A DNA stretch of 64,000 bases from an uncultured Paracoccus sp. (GCF_945915435.1 NZ_CAMEFG010000002.1:62001-126000); one strand, 5' to 3'; counted from the stretch's first letter, positions 37,587 to 48,573 are shown. The notes: generated by a model from the letters alone, not told the origin. Translations and numbers: made by a program.

Positions 37587-39740
37587 GTGCCACTTGACAG
37601 AAAGAACGAACGTTCCGTGCAGGTGCTGGGCATCGACGCCGGCGGCACCATGACGGACACATTCTTTGTCGACGCGAATGGAGAGTTCGTCGTCGGCAAG
37701 GCCCAGTCCACGCCCGAAAACGAGGCGCTGGGCCTGATCGAATCCTCGAAAGAGGGGCTGGAGCATTGGGGGATCAGTATCGAGGAGGCGCTGTCCTCGA
37801 TCCAGACCGGCGTCTATTCCGGCACCGCGATGCTGAACCGCGTCGTCCAGCGCAAGGGGCTGCGCTGCGGGCTGATCGTCAATGCGGGGATGGAGGATTT
37901 CCACCGCATGGGCCGCGCCATCCAGGCCTATCTGGGCTTTGCCTATGAGGACCGGATCCACCTGAACACCCATTATTACGACGATCCGCTGGTCCCCCGT
38001 CACCTGACCCGCGGCGCGATGGAGCGGGTGGACATGTTCGGCACGGTCGTGATCCCGCTGCGCGAGGACACCGCCCGGCAGGCCGCGCGCGAGTTGATCG
38101 AACAGGATGTCGAAGGCATCGTGATCTCGTTGCTGCACAGCTACAAGAACCCCACCCACGAACGCCGCGTCCGCGATATCGTGGCCGAGGAACTGAAGGC
38201 GGCGGGTAAGGACATCCCGGTCTTTGCCTCGGTAGATTACTATCCGGTGCGCAAGGAAACCCACCGCACCAACACCACCATCCTGGAAGCCTTCGCCGCC
38301 GAACCCTCGCGCCAGACGCTGAAAAAGATCTCGGCCGCCTTCAAGGACAACGGCTCGAAATTCGACATGCGGGTGATGGCGACTCATGGCGGCACGATTT
38401 CGTGGAAGGCCAAGGAACTGGCCCGCACCATCGTGTCCGGCCCGATCGGCGGCGTGATCGGCGCGAAATACCTGGGTGAGGTGCTGGGCTACAAAAACAT
38501 CGCCTGTTCCGATATCGGCGGCACGTCCTTTGACGTCGCCCTGATCACCCAGAACGAACTGACCATCCGCAACGACCCCGACATGGCGCGGCTGGTGCTG
38601 TCCCTGCCGCTGGTCGCGATGGACTCGGTCGGCTCGGGCGCGGGGTCCTATATCCGCCTCGACCCCTATACCAAGGCGATCAGGCTGGGGCCCGACAGCG
38701 CCGGCTATCGCGTCGGCGTCTGCTGGGCGGAATCGGGGATCGAGACGGTCACGATTTCCGACTGCCACGTCATCCTGGGCTATCTGAACCCCGACAATTT
38801 CCTGGGCGGGCAGGTCAAGCTGGACCGCGAACGCGCATGGAACGCGATGAAGGAACAGATCGCCGATCCGCTGGGCCTGTCGGTCGAAGAGGCGGCGGCG
38901 GGCGTGATCGAACTGCTCGACAGCGAACTCCGCGACTATCTGCGCGCGATGATCTCGGGCAAGGGCTACAGCCCCGGCTCGTTCACCTGCTTCAGCTATG
39001 GCGGCGCGGGGCCGGTCCATACCTACGGCTATACCGAAGGTCTGGGCTTCGAGGACGTCATCGTGCCGGCATGGGCCGCGGGCTTTTCCGCCTTCGGCTG
39101 CGCGGCGGCGGATTTCGAATATCGCTATGACAAGTCGCTGGACATCAACATCCCCGAAGAGGCGCCGGACGCGGAAAAGGCGGCCGAGGCCCGGCTGCTG
39201 AACGACGCCTGGGAGGAACTGGCCAAGCGGGTCCTGGAGGAATTCGCGGTGAACGGCTATTGCGCCGATCAGGTCACGCTGACCCCCGGTTATCGGATGC
39301 AGTATCGCGGCCAGTTGAACGATCTGGAAATCGAAAGCCCGATCAAGACCGCCGGCCAGCCCGGTGACTGGGACAAGCTGGTCGCGGCGTTCAACGACAC
39401 CTATGGCCGGGTCTATGCGGCCTCGGCCCGCTCGCCCGAACTGGGCTATTCCGTGACCGGCGCGATCATGCGCGGCACCGTGCCGATCCCCAAGCCGAAA
39501 ATCCCGAAAGAGGAAGAGGGCAGCCCGACGCCCCCCGAAGACGCGAAACTGGGCACGCGGCAATTCTATCGTCACGGCAAATGGGTCGATGCGCAGCTTT
39601 ACCAGATGGAGACGCTGAAGCCCGGCAACCGCATCACCGGCCCCGCCATCATCGAATCCGACGCGACCACCTTTGTCGTGCCGGGCGGGTTCGAGACATT
39701 CCTGGACGGCCATCGCCTGTTCCACCTGAAAGAAGTCTGA
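37587..39740 (+). CDS. acxA: Acetone carboxylase beta subunit (hydantoinase A/oxoprolinase family)
   Basis: VLGIDAGGTMTDTFFVDANGEFVVGKAQSTPENEALGLIESSKEGLEHWGI...; order beta-alpha-gamma. Confidence 0.93.
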   Translation: MPLDRKNERSVQVLGIDAGGTMTDTFFVDANGEFVVGKAQSTPENEALGLIESSKEGLEHWGISIEEALSSIQTGVYSGTAMLNRVVQRKGLRCGLIVNAGMEDFHRMGRAIQAYLGFAYEDRIHLNTHYYDDPLVPRHLTRGAMERVDMFGTVVIPLREDTARQAARELIEQDVEGIVISLLHSYKNPTHERRVRDIVAEELKAAGKDIPVFASVDYYPVRKETHRTNTTILEAFAAEPSRQTLKKISAAFKDNGSKFDMRVMATHGGTISWKAKELARTIVSGPIGGVIGAKYLGEVLGYKNIACSDIGGTSFDVALITQNELTIRNDPDMARLVLSLPLVAMDSVGSGAGSYIRLDPYTKAIRLGPDSAGYRVGVCWAESGIETVTISDCHVILGYLNPDNFLGGQVKLDRERAWNAMKEQIADPLGLSVEEAAAGVIELLDSELRDYLRAMISGKGYSPGSFTCFSYGGAGPVHTYGYTEGLGFEDVIVPAWAAGFSAFGCAAADFEYRYDKSLDINIPEEAPDAEKAAEARLLNDAWEELAKRVLEEFAVNGYCADQVTLTPGYRMQYRGQLNDLEIESPIKTAGQPGDWDKLVAAFNDTYGRVYAASARSPELGYSVTGAIMRGTVPIPKPKIPKEEEGSPTPPEDAKLGTRQFYRHGKWVDAQLYQMETLKPGNRITGPAIIESDATTFVVPGGFETFLDGHRLFHLKEV

Positions 39741-39755
39741 GGGGAGGAAATACGA

Positions 39756-42065
39756 ATGAATATTCAAACCAAGGTCCAGGGAATCGTCCGTGGTGGCGAG
39801 ACCCTGAAACAGCACCGCGACCGGCTGATGGAGGCCACAAAAAGGACCGGCCATTACGGCGGCATTGACAGGATGGAACTGCGCGACAGCCAGCCGATCA
39901 TGTATAACAAGCTGTTCTCGCGCCTGCGGGCCGGGGTGGTGGACGCGCGCGAAACCGCCAAGAAGATCGCGGCCAGCCCCATCGTCGAGCAAGAGGGCGA
40001 ACTGTGCTTTACGCTGTATAACGCGGCGGGCGATGCGATCCTGACCTCTACGGGCATCATCATCCACGTCGGCACGATGGGCGCGGCGATCAAATACATG
40101 ATCGAAAACGATTGGGAATCCAATCCCGGCATCAACGACAGGGATATCTTCTGCAACAACGACAACCTGATCGGCAACGTCCATACCTGCGACATCCACA
40201 CCATCGTGCCGATCTTCCACGAGGGCGAGTTGATCGGCTGGGTCGGGGGCGTGACCCATGTGATCGACACCGGCTCGGTCGGGCCGGGCTCGATGTCCAC
40301 CGGCCAGATCCAGCGTTTCGGCGACGGCTATCAGATCACCTGCCGCAAGATCGGCCAGAACGATACGCTGATGCGCGACTGGCTGCATGAAAGCCAGCGT
40401 TCGGTGCGCACCACGCGCTACTGGATGCTGGACGAACGCACCCGGATCGCCGGCTGCCACATGATCCGCGACCTGGTCGAGCAGGTGATCGCCGACGAGG
40501 GTATCGAAAACTATTGGAAATTCGCCTATGAGGCGATCGAGCATGGCCGCACCGGCCTGCAAGCCCGCATCAAGGCGATGACCATTCCCGGCAAGTATCG
40601 CCAGGTCGGTTTCGTCGATGTGCCCTATGCCCATGACGACGTGCGCGTGCCTTCGGATTTCGCGAAGGTCGACACGATCATGCACACGCCCTCCGAGATC
40701 ACCATCCGCCCGGATGCGACCTGGCGGCTGGATTTCGAGGGGTCGAGCCGCTGGGGCTGGCATACCTACAACGCCCATGCGGTCAGCTTCACCAGTGGCA
40801 TCTGGGTGATGATGACCCAATCGCTGATCCCGACCGAGATGATCAACGACGGCGCCGCCTACGGGACCGAGTTCCGCCTGCCCAAGGGCACCTGGATGAA
40901 CCCCGACGACCGGCGCGTGGCCTTCAGTTATAGCTGGCATTTCCTGGTCAGTTCCTGGACATCCTTGTGGCGGGGCCTGTCGCGGTCCTATTTCGGCCGC
41001 GGCTACCTGGAAGAGGTGAACGCGGGCAACGCCAACACCTCTAACTGGCTGCAAGGCGGCGGATTCAACCAGTTCGACGAGGTTCACGCCGTGAACTCGT
41101 TCGAATGCGCCGCGAACGGGGTGGGCGCCAGCGCGCACAGGGACGGGATCAGCCATGCCGCCGCGATCTGGAACCCGGAAGGCGACATGGGCGACATGGA
41201 GATCTGGGAACTGGCCGAGCCGCTGATCTATCTGGGCCGCGAGATCAAGGCATCGTCCGGCGGCGCGGGCAAGTATCGCGGTGGCTGCGGCTTCCAGTCG
41301 CTGCGCATGGTCTGGAACGCCAAGGACTGGACGATGTTCTTCATGGGCAACGGCCATATCAGTTCGGACTGGGGGCTGATGGGCGGCTATCCGGCGGCAT
41401 CGGGCTATCGCTTCGAGGCCCATGACACCAACCTCAGGCAGATCATCGCGAATGGCGGCGAAATCCCGCATGGCGGTGACAAGGATCCCGAAAACCCGGT
41501 CTGGGACGGCCTGATCCCCGATGCGCTGATCAAGCGCGACAAGCAGGCCATCACCACCGAGGCGATGTTCAAGGATTACGACCTTTACCTGAACTACATG
41601 CGCGGCGGGCCGGGCTTCGGCGATCCGCTGGACCGCGAACCGCAAAGCGTGGCCGATGACGTCAATGGCGGCTATCTGATCGAACGCTTTGCGGGTTCGG
41701 TCTATGGCGTCAGGCTGGTCAAGGGCGCGGACGGGCTGTTCGGTGTCGATCAGGCCGCGACCGAGGCGCGGCGCGCCGAAATCCGCAAGGAGCGGCTGGC
41801 CAGGGCCGTGCCGACCCGCGACTGGATGGCCCGCGAACGCGAACGCATCTTGGCCAAGGATGCCGGGCTGCATGTCCAGCAGATGTTCGCCGCCAGCTTC
41901 AAGCTGGGGCCGAGGTTCGAGGAAAGCTTCCGCAAGTTCTGGGACCTGCCCGCGGACTGGCAGTTGATGGAGGCGGATCTGCCGATCCCGTCCTATGGCC
42001 GCGAATATTCCATGGACATCTCGGAACTGCCCGACGTCAAGACCGTCCGGTTCGTGGACGAATAA
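39756..42065 (+). CDS. acxB: Acetone carboxylase alpha subunit (hydantoinase B family)
   Basis: 769 aa; ETLKQHRDRLMEATKRTGHYGGIDRMELRDSQPIMYNKLFSRLRAGVVDARETAKKIAASPIVEQEGELCFTLYNAAGD. Confidence 0.93.
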   Translation: MNIQTKVQGIVRGGETLKQHRDRLMEATKRTGHYGGIDRMELRDSQPIMYNKLFSRLRAGVVDARETAKKIAASPIVEQEGELCFTLYNAAGDAILTSTGIIIHVGTMGAAIKYMIENDWESNPGINDRDIFCNNDNLIGNVHTCDIHTIVPIFHEGELIGWVGGVTHVIDTGSVGPGSMSTGQIQRFGDGYQITCRKIGQNDTLMRDWLHESQRSVRTTRYWMLDERTRIAGCHMIRDLVEQVIADEGIENYWKFAYEAIEHGRTGLQARIKAMTIPGKYRQVGFVDVPYAHDDVRVPSDFAKVDTIMHTPSEITIRPDATWRLDFEGSSRWGWHTYNAHAVSFTSGIWVMMTQSLIPTEMINDGAAYGTEFRLPKGTWMNPDDRRVAFSYSWHFLVSSWTSLWRGLSRSYFGRGYLEEVNAGNANTSNWLQGGGFNQFDEVHAVNSFECAANGVGASAHRDGISHAAAIWNPEGDMGDMEIWELAEPLIYLGREIKASSGGAGKYRGGCGFQSLRMVWNAKDWTMFFMGNGHISSDWGLMGGYPAASGYRFEAHDTNLRQIIANGGEIPHGGDKDPENPVWDGLIPDALIKRDKQAITTEAMFKDYDLYLNYMRGGPGFGDPLDREPQSVADDVNGGYLIERFAGSVYGVRLVKGADGLFGVDQAATEARRAEIRKERLARAVPTRDWMARERERILAKDAGLHVQQMFAASFKLGPRFEESFRKFWDLPADWQLMEADLPIPSYGREYSMDISELPDVKTVRFVDE

Positions 42066-42114
42066 GCGCAGCGGGCCGCCCCGGCGGCCCCCTCTTGGAT
42101 CAGGAGAGAAACCG

Positions 42115-42618
42115 ATGGCTTACACGAAATCGAAGATCAAGGATCTGGTGGAAGGCAAGATCGACCGCGACACGCTGCACACCATGCTGTCCACCCCCAA
42201 GGACCGCGAGCGTTTTCAGATCTATCTGGAAATCCTGCAGGAAAGCGTGCCCTGGGACGACCGGATCATCCTGCCGCTTGGCCCCAAGCTGTTCATCGTC
42301 CAGCGCAAGGCGGACAAAAAGTGGGTGGTCAAGAGCATCGCGGGGCATGAGTTCTGCGACTGGCGGGACAACTGGAAGCTGCATGCGGTGATGCGCGTGC
42401 GCGAAACGCAGGAAGAGATGGAGGAGCTCTATCCCCGCCTGATGACGCCGACCTCGAGCTGGCAGGTGATCCGCGAATATTACTGCCCGCTGTCGGGCGA
42501 CCTGCTGGATGTCGAGGCGCCCACCCCCTGGTATCCGGTGATCCACGACTTCGAACCCGATATCGACACCTTCTATCAGGACTGGCTGGGCATGGAACTG
42601 CCCGAACGCGCCGCCTGA
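42115..42618 (+). CDS. acxC: Acetone carboxylase gamma subunit
   Basis: 167 aa; LVEGKIDRDTLHTMLSTPKDRERFQIYLEILQESVPWDDRIILPLGPKLFIVQ...YYCPLSGDLLDVEAPTPWYPVIHDFEPDIDTFYQDWL. Confidence 0.93.
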   Translation: MAYTKSKIKDLVEGKIDRDTLHTMLSTPKDRERFQIYLEILQESVPWDDRIILPLGPKLFIVQRKADKKWVVKSIAGHEFCDWRDNWKLHAVMRVRETQEEMEELYPRLMTPTSSWQVIREYYCPLSGDLLDVEAPTPWYPVIHDFEPDIDTFYQDWLGMELPERAA

Positions 42619-42778
42619 TCCGGTGTCCCGACTTGGCGATTGCGGCCCCGCCCCCCACGGGGCCGCATCTGTTTCGTCCAGCGACGGCGAAGGGCCTTCC
42701 AAGGCCAGAAGGTGAACAGCAAGAGCAACGGCGAAGCAGCAGGAAATCAGTTTTTCGCCACTGGCGCACGGCTGGGGA

Positions 42779-43789
42779 TCAACCGATCCAGGCGGCGACA
42801 CCAAGCCCCGTGATGGCGATGAAGGCAAAGGCGATCCCGCCCTGGATGAGGGGTTTCACCCCCAGCACCCGCAATTTGTCGAAGCGCGTGGCCAATCCCA
42901 ATCCGGCCAGTGCCGCCGCCAGCATGATCGGCGTCAGGGTGGCCGAAACAAGGCGGGCCTGCTCGGGAAGAAGTCCGAAGGAGTTCAGCGCCGCCAGTGC
43001 CAGAAACATCAGGACGAATCCCGGAATGCCCGCGCGCTGGCCGCCGGCCGCCTCGGGGCCGTGCCAAAGCCGGGCAAGACCGAAGATCACCGCGGCCAGC
43101 ATCAACACGCGGCCAAGCTTCATCGCGATGGCGGCCTGGCCCGAGATATCGCCGACGGCGAAGCCCGCGCCGACTGCCTGCGCGACCTCATGCAGCGACA
43201 GCCCGGCCCAAAGCCCCAGTTGCACATCGCTTAGTCCCAACGCGCCTTGCAGCAGCGGAAGGCCGAACAGTCCGATCGTGCCCCAGATGGTGATGACGGC
43301 GACCGCATAGGTCACGAACTCCTCGCGCGCGCGCAGGATGGCATTGGCCCCGGCAATGGCCGACGCTCCGCAGATGGCGGTTCCCGTCGCCACCAGCATC
43401 GACAGGTCGCGTTCGATTCCCAATGCCCTGCCCGCCATATAGGCAAAGCCCAATGTCAGCATGACGGTCGCGACCAGCCCCACGGCGCCAGCCCAACCGA
43501 AGGCGGTCAGTTCCGCCAATGTAACCTGTGCCCCCAACAGCGCCACGGCAAAACGCAAGAGCGTTCGGCTGGCGAAGGTGATCCCGGGCAGCGACGGCGC
43601 CGTCACACCCACGACATTGGTAAAGAACATGCCCAAAAGGATCGCGAGGATCACCGGGCTGAGACCCGCCAGCCACGGAAGCCCCCGCAGCCCGAAGGAA
43701 GCGGCGGTGATCAGGGCGACGAGAAGCAGGCCGGGCAAGAGATCGAGCAGGACCGATCCGACCCGCGCGTGCAGGGCAGTAGGGGACAT
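42779..43789 (-). CDS. YeiH-type (UPF0324) putative sulfate exporter family transporter
   Basis: LLPGLLLVALITAASFGLRGLPWLAGLSPVILAILLGMFFTNV...SMLVATGTAICGASAIAG...GLSLHEVAQAVGAGF. Confidence 0.9.
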   Translation of the reverse strand: MSPTALHARVGSVLLDLLPGLLLVALITAASFGLRGLPWLAGLSPVILAILLGMFFTNVVGVTAPSLPGITFASRTLLRFAVALLGAQVTLAELTAFGWAGAVGLVATVMLTLGFAYMAGRALGIERDLSMLVATGTAICGASAIAGANAILRAREEFVTYAVAVITIWGTIGLFGLPLLQGALGLSDVQLGLWAGLSLHEVAQAVGAGFAVGDISGQAAIAMKLGRVLMLAAVIFGLARLWHGPEAAGGQRAGIPGFVLMFLALAALNSFGLLPEQARLVSATLTPIMLAAALAGLGLATRFDKLRVLGVKPLIQGGIAFAFIAITGLGVAAWIG

Positions 43790-43954
43790 GAAAACACCGT
43801 AGAGGCTTGATGGGGAGAATCCTGTTCTCTGTAGGCAGGAAATAACAGAATGGCATTCCTTCTGTCCAAGTGTTTATTATGGACAAATCATCCTGTTTTT
43901 CCGATTGTTTATTTTCGGCCGTGGAACGGTTGTGCGATCAAGGGAAACATCTGC

Positions 43955-44863
43955 ATGACTTTGGAACAGCTTCGCATCTTTCTGGAGGTCGCGCGCCATC
44001 AGCATGTCACGCGGGCATCCCAAGGGCTGCATCTGTCGCAATCGGCGGTCAGCGCCGCGATCACCGCGTTGGAGGAACGGCACGGCATACCGCTGTTCGA
44101 TCGGGTCGGGCGGGGAATCAGTTTGAACCAGGCGGGCCGTTGCTTCGTGCCGCATGCCGAAGATGTGCTGCGCCGTGCCGCCGAAGCGGCGGCCTGGCTT
44201 TCGGAATTGCGGGACGGCGAGGGGGGAAGGTTGCGTATCCGGGCCAGCCAGACGGTCGCCAGCTATGTCCTGCCCCGCCACCTGATCCGCTTCCACGAAC
44301 TTTATCCGCGCGTCGAACTGGAATTCCGGCAGGGAAACACGGCTTCGGTCGCCGCCGCAGTTGCGGCGGGCAAGGCGGATCTGGGCCTTGTCGAGGGGCG
44401 CGTCGACAGCGACGAACTGACGGTCGAACGGCTTGGGGGGGACCGGCTCGTGCTGCTTGTGGGGCGTGGTCATCCCTGGCAGGACGGGCGGGCCTGGCAG
44501 GACGGGCGGGCGCTGCGCCCCGAGGATCTGGCTCGTGTCGATTGGGTGCTGCGCGAGGCCGGATCGGGCACCCGCGCGGCAGTCGATGCGGAGTTCGCGC
44601 ATCTGGGGTTCGGGGCGGACGAACTGAACCTGTTGCTGGAACTGCCCTCGAACGAAGCCTGTATCGCCGCGGTCGAGACGGGACGCTGCGCGACGGTCCT
44701 TTCGATGCTGGCGGCCGCGCCGCATCTGGCGCAGGGGCGGATATTCGAAGCGGGATTTCCCTTCCCCTCACGCAGCTTTTCGGTGCTTGCCCACCCGGAA
44801 CGGCATCGCAGCCGTCCGGCGGAAAACTTCATCGCCCTGATACGGGCGCCCAAAGCGCCATGA
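43955..44863 (+). CDS. LysR family transcriptional regulator
   Basis: MTLEQLRIFLEVARHQHVTRASQGLHLSQSAVSAAITALEERHGIPLFDRVGRGISL. Divergent from the YeiH-type gene. Confidence 0.93.
   Translation: MTLEQLRIFLEVARHQHVTRASQGLHLSQSAVSAAITALEERHGIPLFDRVGRGISLNQAGRCFVPHAEDVLRRAAEAAAWLSELRDGEGGRLRIRASQTVASYVLPRHLIRFHELYPRVELEFRQGNTASVAAAVAAGKADLGLVEGRVDSDELTVERLGGDRLVLLVGRGHPWQDGRAWQDGRALRPEDLARVDWVLREAGSGTRAAVDAEFAHLGFGADELNLLLELPSNEACIAAVETGRCATVLSMLAAAPHLAQGRIFEAGFPFPSRSFSVLAHPERHRSRPAENFIALIRAPKAP
44477..44512 (+). repeat. 18-bp in-frame tandem duplication inside the LysR gene
   Basis: tggcaggacgggcgggcc / tggcaggacgggcgggcg, encoding WQDGRA-WQDGRA. Confidence 0.95.
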
Positions 44864-44915
44864 CCACCTGCCCGATCGCTTCGGATCGACGCATGACGAG
44901 CGCAGATCGCCGAAA

Positions 44916-46730
44916 TCAGCCTGCCTTCATCACCAGGTGCCCCGGCGCGACCTCGTGATAGACCCGTTCGGGGGGTTCGTAGCCATGCGGGCGCACCGGG
45001 CTGCGCAACTCGTTCAGCGGAACGCTGCGCAATTCGCCCCGCCGCGAGGGATCGGGGATCGGCACCGCCGCCATCAGGCGCTGCGTATAGGGATGGCGCG
45101 GATTGCCGAAGATTTCGGCCCGCGGCCCGATCTCGACGATTTCGCCCAGATACATCACTGCGACGCGGTGGCTCACACGTTCGACTACGGCCATGTCGTG
45201 GCTGATGAACAGATAGGAAAGCCCCAGCTTGCGCTGCAATTCCAGCATCATGTTCACCACCTGCGCCTTGATCGAGACATCCAGCGCCGAAACCGATTCG
45301 TCTGCGACGATCAGGCTTGGCTCCAGCGCCAGCGCGCGGGCGACGCAGATCCGCTGGCGTTGCCCGCCCGAGAACTCATGCGGCAGCCGGTCGGCCATCT
45401 CGGGCTTCAGCCCGACCTGCGCCAGAAGCTCCAGCACCCGTGTCCGGGCGGACTTGCGGTCCAGCAGCCTGTGGACCACCAGCGGCTCGGCAATGGCGGC
45501 GCCCACGCTCATGCGCGGGTCGAGACTGGCGAAGGGGTCCTGAAAGATCATCTGCACCCGCCTGCGCATCCGTTTCAGATCCTCGCCGCGAATGCCGGCG
45601 ATGTCGCGTCCTTCAAGCAGGATGCTGCCTCGGGTCGGTTCGTTCAGCCGCACGATGGCGCGGCCGGTCGAGGATTTGCCGCAACCGGATTCGCCCACCA
45701 GCGCCAGCGTCTCGCCGGGCTGGATCGAGAAAGAGACGTTCTCGACCGCGTGGACGCTGCTGCCGGTGGCGCGAAACAACCCTGCCCGCCCGCCGAAGCG
45801 GACCGAGAGGTTGCGCACCTCGATCAGCGGTCTTTCGTCCGCGCGCACGGTATCGGGCATCAGCAACTCGGACGGCGGCGTGTCGATCCTGCCGGGCGGC
45901 GGGAAACGCATCGGCTGGCCGAAACCGTTCATGGCGCCCAGCCGGGGCACCGCCGAAATCAGCGTCCGGGTATAGGCTTCGCGCGGATCGGCGAAGATCG
46001 CCTCGGTGGTTCCGCTCTCGACCGCCTGTCCGCCGTTCATGACGACCATCCGGTCGGCGATCTCGGCCACCACGCCCATGTCGTGAGTGATGAAAAGGAC
46101 GGCCATCTCCTCTTCGCGCTGAAGCGATCGTATCAACTCCAGGATCTGGGCCTGGATCGTCACGTCCAGTGCCGTCGTCGGCTCATCCGCGATCAGGACC
46201 GAGGGTCTGGCGGCGATGGCGGTGGCGATGGCGACGCGCTGCCGCATTCCGCCGGAAAAGAGATGGGGATAGTCGGACGCGCGCCGGGCCGCTTCGGGGA
46301 TGCGGACCAGATCCAGCATCCGCACGGCCTCCTTGCGCGCGGCGTCCCAGCCCATGCCCTTGTGGCGGACGAAGACCTCGGCGATCTGGTCGCCCACCTT
46401 CATCACCGGGTTGAGCGTCGAGAGCGGGTCCTGAAAAATCATCGAGATCCGGTTGCCGCGGATATTCCGCATCTCGGCTTCGGAAAGGCGCAGCAGGTCC
46501 CGCCCTTCGAACAGCGCATGGGTTCCGGCGATCTCGGCCGGGGGTTCTGGCAGAAGCCGCATCACGGCCTGGGCCGTGGCCGATTTGCCGCAGCCGGATT
46601 CTCCGACCAGGGCAAGGATCTCGCCCCGGCGCAGGTTGAACGACAGGCCGCGCACCGCCGGGATGGACTTGCCGGCGCTGCGGAACGCGATCCGCAGGTC
46701 GGCGACGTCTAGAATGGGTTCCTGTGTCAT
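44916..46730 (-). CDS. Dipeptide/oligopeptide ABC transporter ATP-binding protein, fused DppD-DppF type
   Basis: Two complete ATPase halves: [14 protein letters not shown]...[16 protein letters not shown]...; [14 protein letters not shown]...[15 protein letters not shown]. Confidence 0.95.
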   Translation of the reverse strand: MTQEPILDVADLRIAFRSAGKSIPAVRGLSFNLRRGEILALVGESGCGKSATAQAVMRLLPEPPAEIAGTHALFEGRDLLRLSEAEMRNIRGNRISMIFQDPLSTLNPVMKVGDQIAEVFVRHKGMGWDAARKEAVRMLDLVRIPEAARRASDYPHLFSGGMRQRVAIATAIAARPSVLIADEPTTALDVTIQAQILELIRSLQREEEMAVLFITHDMGVVAEIADRMVVMNGGQAVESGTTEAIFADPREAYTRTLISAVPRLGAMNGFGQPMRFPPPGRIDTPPSELLMPDTVRADERPLIEVRNLSVRFGGRAGLFRATGSSVHAVENVSFSIQPGETLALVGESGCGKSSTGRAIVRLNEPTRGSILLEGRDIAGIRGEDLKRMRRRVQMIFQDPFASLDPRMSVGAAIAEPLVVHRLLDRKSARTRVLELLAQVGLKPEMADRLPHEFSGGQRQRICVARALALEPSLIVADESVSALDVSIKAQVVNMMLELQRKLGLSYLFISHDMAVVERVSHRVAVMYLGEIVEIGPRAEIFGNPRHPYTQRLMAAVPIPDPSRRGELRSVPLNELRSPVRPHGYEPPERVYHEVAPGHLVMKAG

Positions 46731-47569
46731 TTATGGGTCCCTTGCGGATTGAGCGCATCGTTCAGCCCGTTGCCGAACAGGCTGAGGCCAAGCACCGCGA
46801 CGAAGATCGCCATGCCGGGAATGGCTGCCATATACCAGGCCGACCGCAGCGCCTCCTTGCCCGAGCCGATCATGCTGCCCCACGAGATCATGTTGGGATT
46901 GCCCAGCCCCAGAAACGAGATCGCCGCCTCCAGCAGGATGGCCTGGGCGGCGATGATCGACGCGGTGACGACCACGATCGAGGTCACGTTCGGGAAAAGG
47001 TGGCGGATGATGATGCGCAGGTCGCTCAGCCCCAGCACCTTGAGGGTAAGGAGGAATTCGCTGTTGCGCAGGCGAAGCGTCTCGGCCCGGACAAGCCGGG
47101 CGATCTGTGGCCAGCTTGTCATGCCGATGGCCAGCACGATGGCCGGGATCGAGGGCGTAAGCGAGACCATGACGACGATGGTGAAGATCAGCGAGGGCAT
47201 GGTCTGGAACAGTTCGACCAGACGCATGATCACCACATCGGTGAGACCGCCGAAATAACCCGCGCAAACGCCAAGCGTCATGCCCAGGATCACCGCGATG
47301 GCCGTGGCCGCCAGCCCGACGATCAGCGAGACGCGGGCACCGTGGACGATGCCTGCCAGAATGTCGCGGCCCAGGATGTCGGTGCCCAGCGGATGGGCGG
47401 GCGACTGGCCGGGCCAGATGAAGGGATCGCCGGTGATCGACAGAGGGCTGGCCGGAAAAAGCAGCCCGGCGCCGAGCGCGGTCAGGATCATCAGGATTAT
47501 CACCACGAGGCCGAAGACTCCGGCCGGGTTGCGCAGGAAGCGGCGTCTGAAGGCGGGCCATCCGGTCAT
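46727..47569 (-). CDS. Dipeptide/oligopeptide ABC transporter permease (DppC-like)
   Basis: HPLGTDILGRDILAGIVHGARVSL and ILLEAAISFLGLGNPNMISWGSMI. Confidence 0.95.
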   Translation of the reverse strand: MTGWPAFRRRFLRNPAGVFGLVVIILMILTALGAGLLFPASPLSITGDPFIWPGQSPAHPLGTDILGRDILAGIVHGARVSLIVGLAATAIAVILGMTLGVCAGYFGGLTDVVIMRLVELFQTMPSLIFTIVVMVSLTPSIPAIVLAIGMTSWPQIARLVRAETLRLRNSEFLLTLKVLGLSDLRIIIRHLFPNVTSIVVVTASIIAAQAILLEAAISFLGLGNPNMISWGSMIGSGKEALRSAWYMAAIPGMAIFVAVLGLSLFGNGLNDALNPQGTHK

Positions 47570-48573
47570 TTCAGGGTGATCCTCGGGTCCAGGGCGCTGT
47601 AGATCATGTCGGTCAGGATATTGGCGATGATCACCAGAAAGGAACTGACGAACAGGATGCCCAGCAGCAGGTTGAGATCGCGCCGGAAGATGGCGTCGAA
47701 AGCCAGCCGGCCCATGCCGGGCCAGGCGAATATCGTCTCGATCACGACCGAGCCGCCCAGCATGGCGCCAAGTTGCAGGCCGGTGATGGTGACGATGGGC
47801 AAAAGCGCGTTGCGCAGCCCGTGGCGCAGCGTGATCCGCGCCGGATGCAGCCCCTTGGCCTTGGCGAAGCGCATGTAGTCCTGACCGAAGATCTCGATCA
47901 TCGACGAGCGGGTGATGCGGCTGAAGATCGCCAGGTAATAGACGGAAAGGCTGATCACCGGCAGCACCATGTGATAGGCCACATCGGTGACGAAGGCCCA
48001 GCCGGTATGGCCCTGATAGACGTTGTACATGCCGCTGGCGGGGAACCAGCGCAGCGTCAGCGAAAAGGCGACGATCAGCATCAGCGCCAGCCAGAACAGC
48101 GGCAGCGCGAAGCCCCAGATCGAGATCACGTTGATCACATTGTCGATCCAGCGCCCGCGCCAGACCGCCGAGATCACGCCGAAGGTCACGCCGACGATCA
48201 GCGCCACCACAATTGCGGTGAACATCAAAAGCAGGCTGGCCGGGATCCGTTCGAGGATGATCGGCGCCACATGGCCGTTGTAGCCGACCGAATAGCCGAG
48301 GTTGAAGGTGGCCACGTTCTGCACATAGCGCAGAAACTGCATTCCCGTGCTTTGATCGAGCCCGAATTCCTTGCGAAGCATTTCGACGATTTCGGGCGAC
48401 GCACCGCCGGCCTCTCCGGTCAGCACGTCGACCGCATCGCCCGGCGCCATTTGCAGCAGGAAGAAATTGACCGTCAGGATCAGGAACATCGTCGGCAGAA
48501 CATGGACCAGACGCCGCAGGACGAATATGCCGGTATTGATCGCGCCGTTCAGGCGCCCGCCGCTGCCGCTCAT
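47566..48573 (-). CDS. Dipeptide/oligopeptide ABC transporter permease (DppB-like)
   Basis: FVLRRLVHVLPTMFLILTVNFFLLQMAPGDAVDVLTGE... Start at MSGSGG (48573). Confidence 0.93.
   Translation of the reverse strand: MSGSGGRLNGAINTGIFVLRRLVHVLPTMFLILTVNFFLLQMAPGDAVDVLTGEAGGASPEIVEMLRKEFGLDQSTGMQFLRYVQNVATFNLGYSVGYNGHVAPIILERIPASLLLMFTAIVVALIVGVTFGVISAVWRGRWIDNVINVISIWGFALPLFWLALMLIVAFSLTLRWFPASGMYNVYQGHTGWAFVTDVAYHMVLPVISLSVYYLAIFSRITRSSMIEIFGQDYMRFAKAKGLHPARITLRHGLRNALLPIVTITGLQLGAMLGGSVVIETIFAWPGMGRLAFDAIFRRDLNLLLGILFVSSFLVIIANILTDMIYSALDPRITLK

Noticed and set aside
36231-41873. 1880-aa antisense ORF across the acx regulator, acxA and acxB
   Set aside because: All three sense genes share the same frame modulo 3 and this antisense frame is aligned codon-to-codon with them. 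Its stops would need sense codons TTA, CTA or TCA, which are rare in such high-GC genes. The translation is low-complexity (R/D/H/G-rich) with no family resemblance, so it is a codon-bias artefact.
44937-46712. 591-aa plus-strand ORF opposite the fused DppDF ATPase
   Set aside because: Shadow ORF. The minus strand has two complete sets of ATPase motifs.
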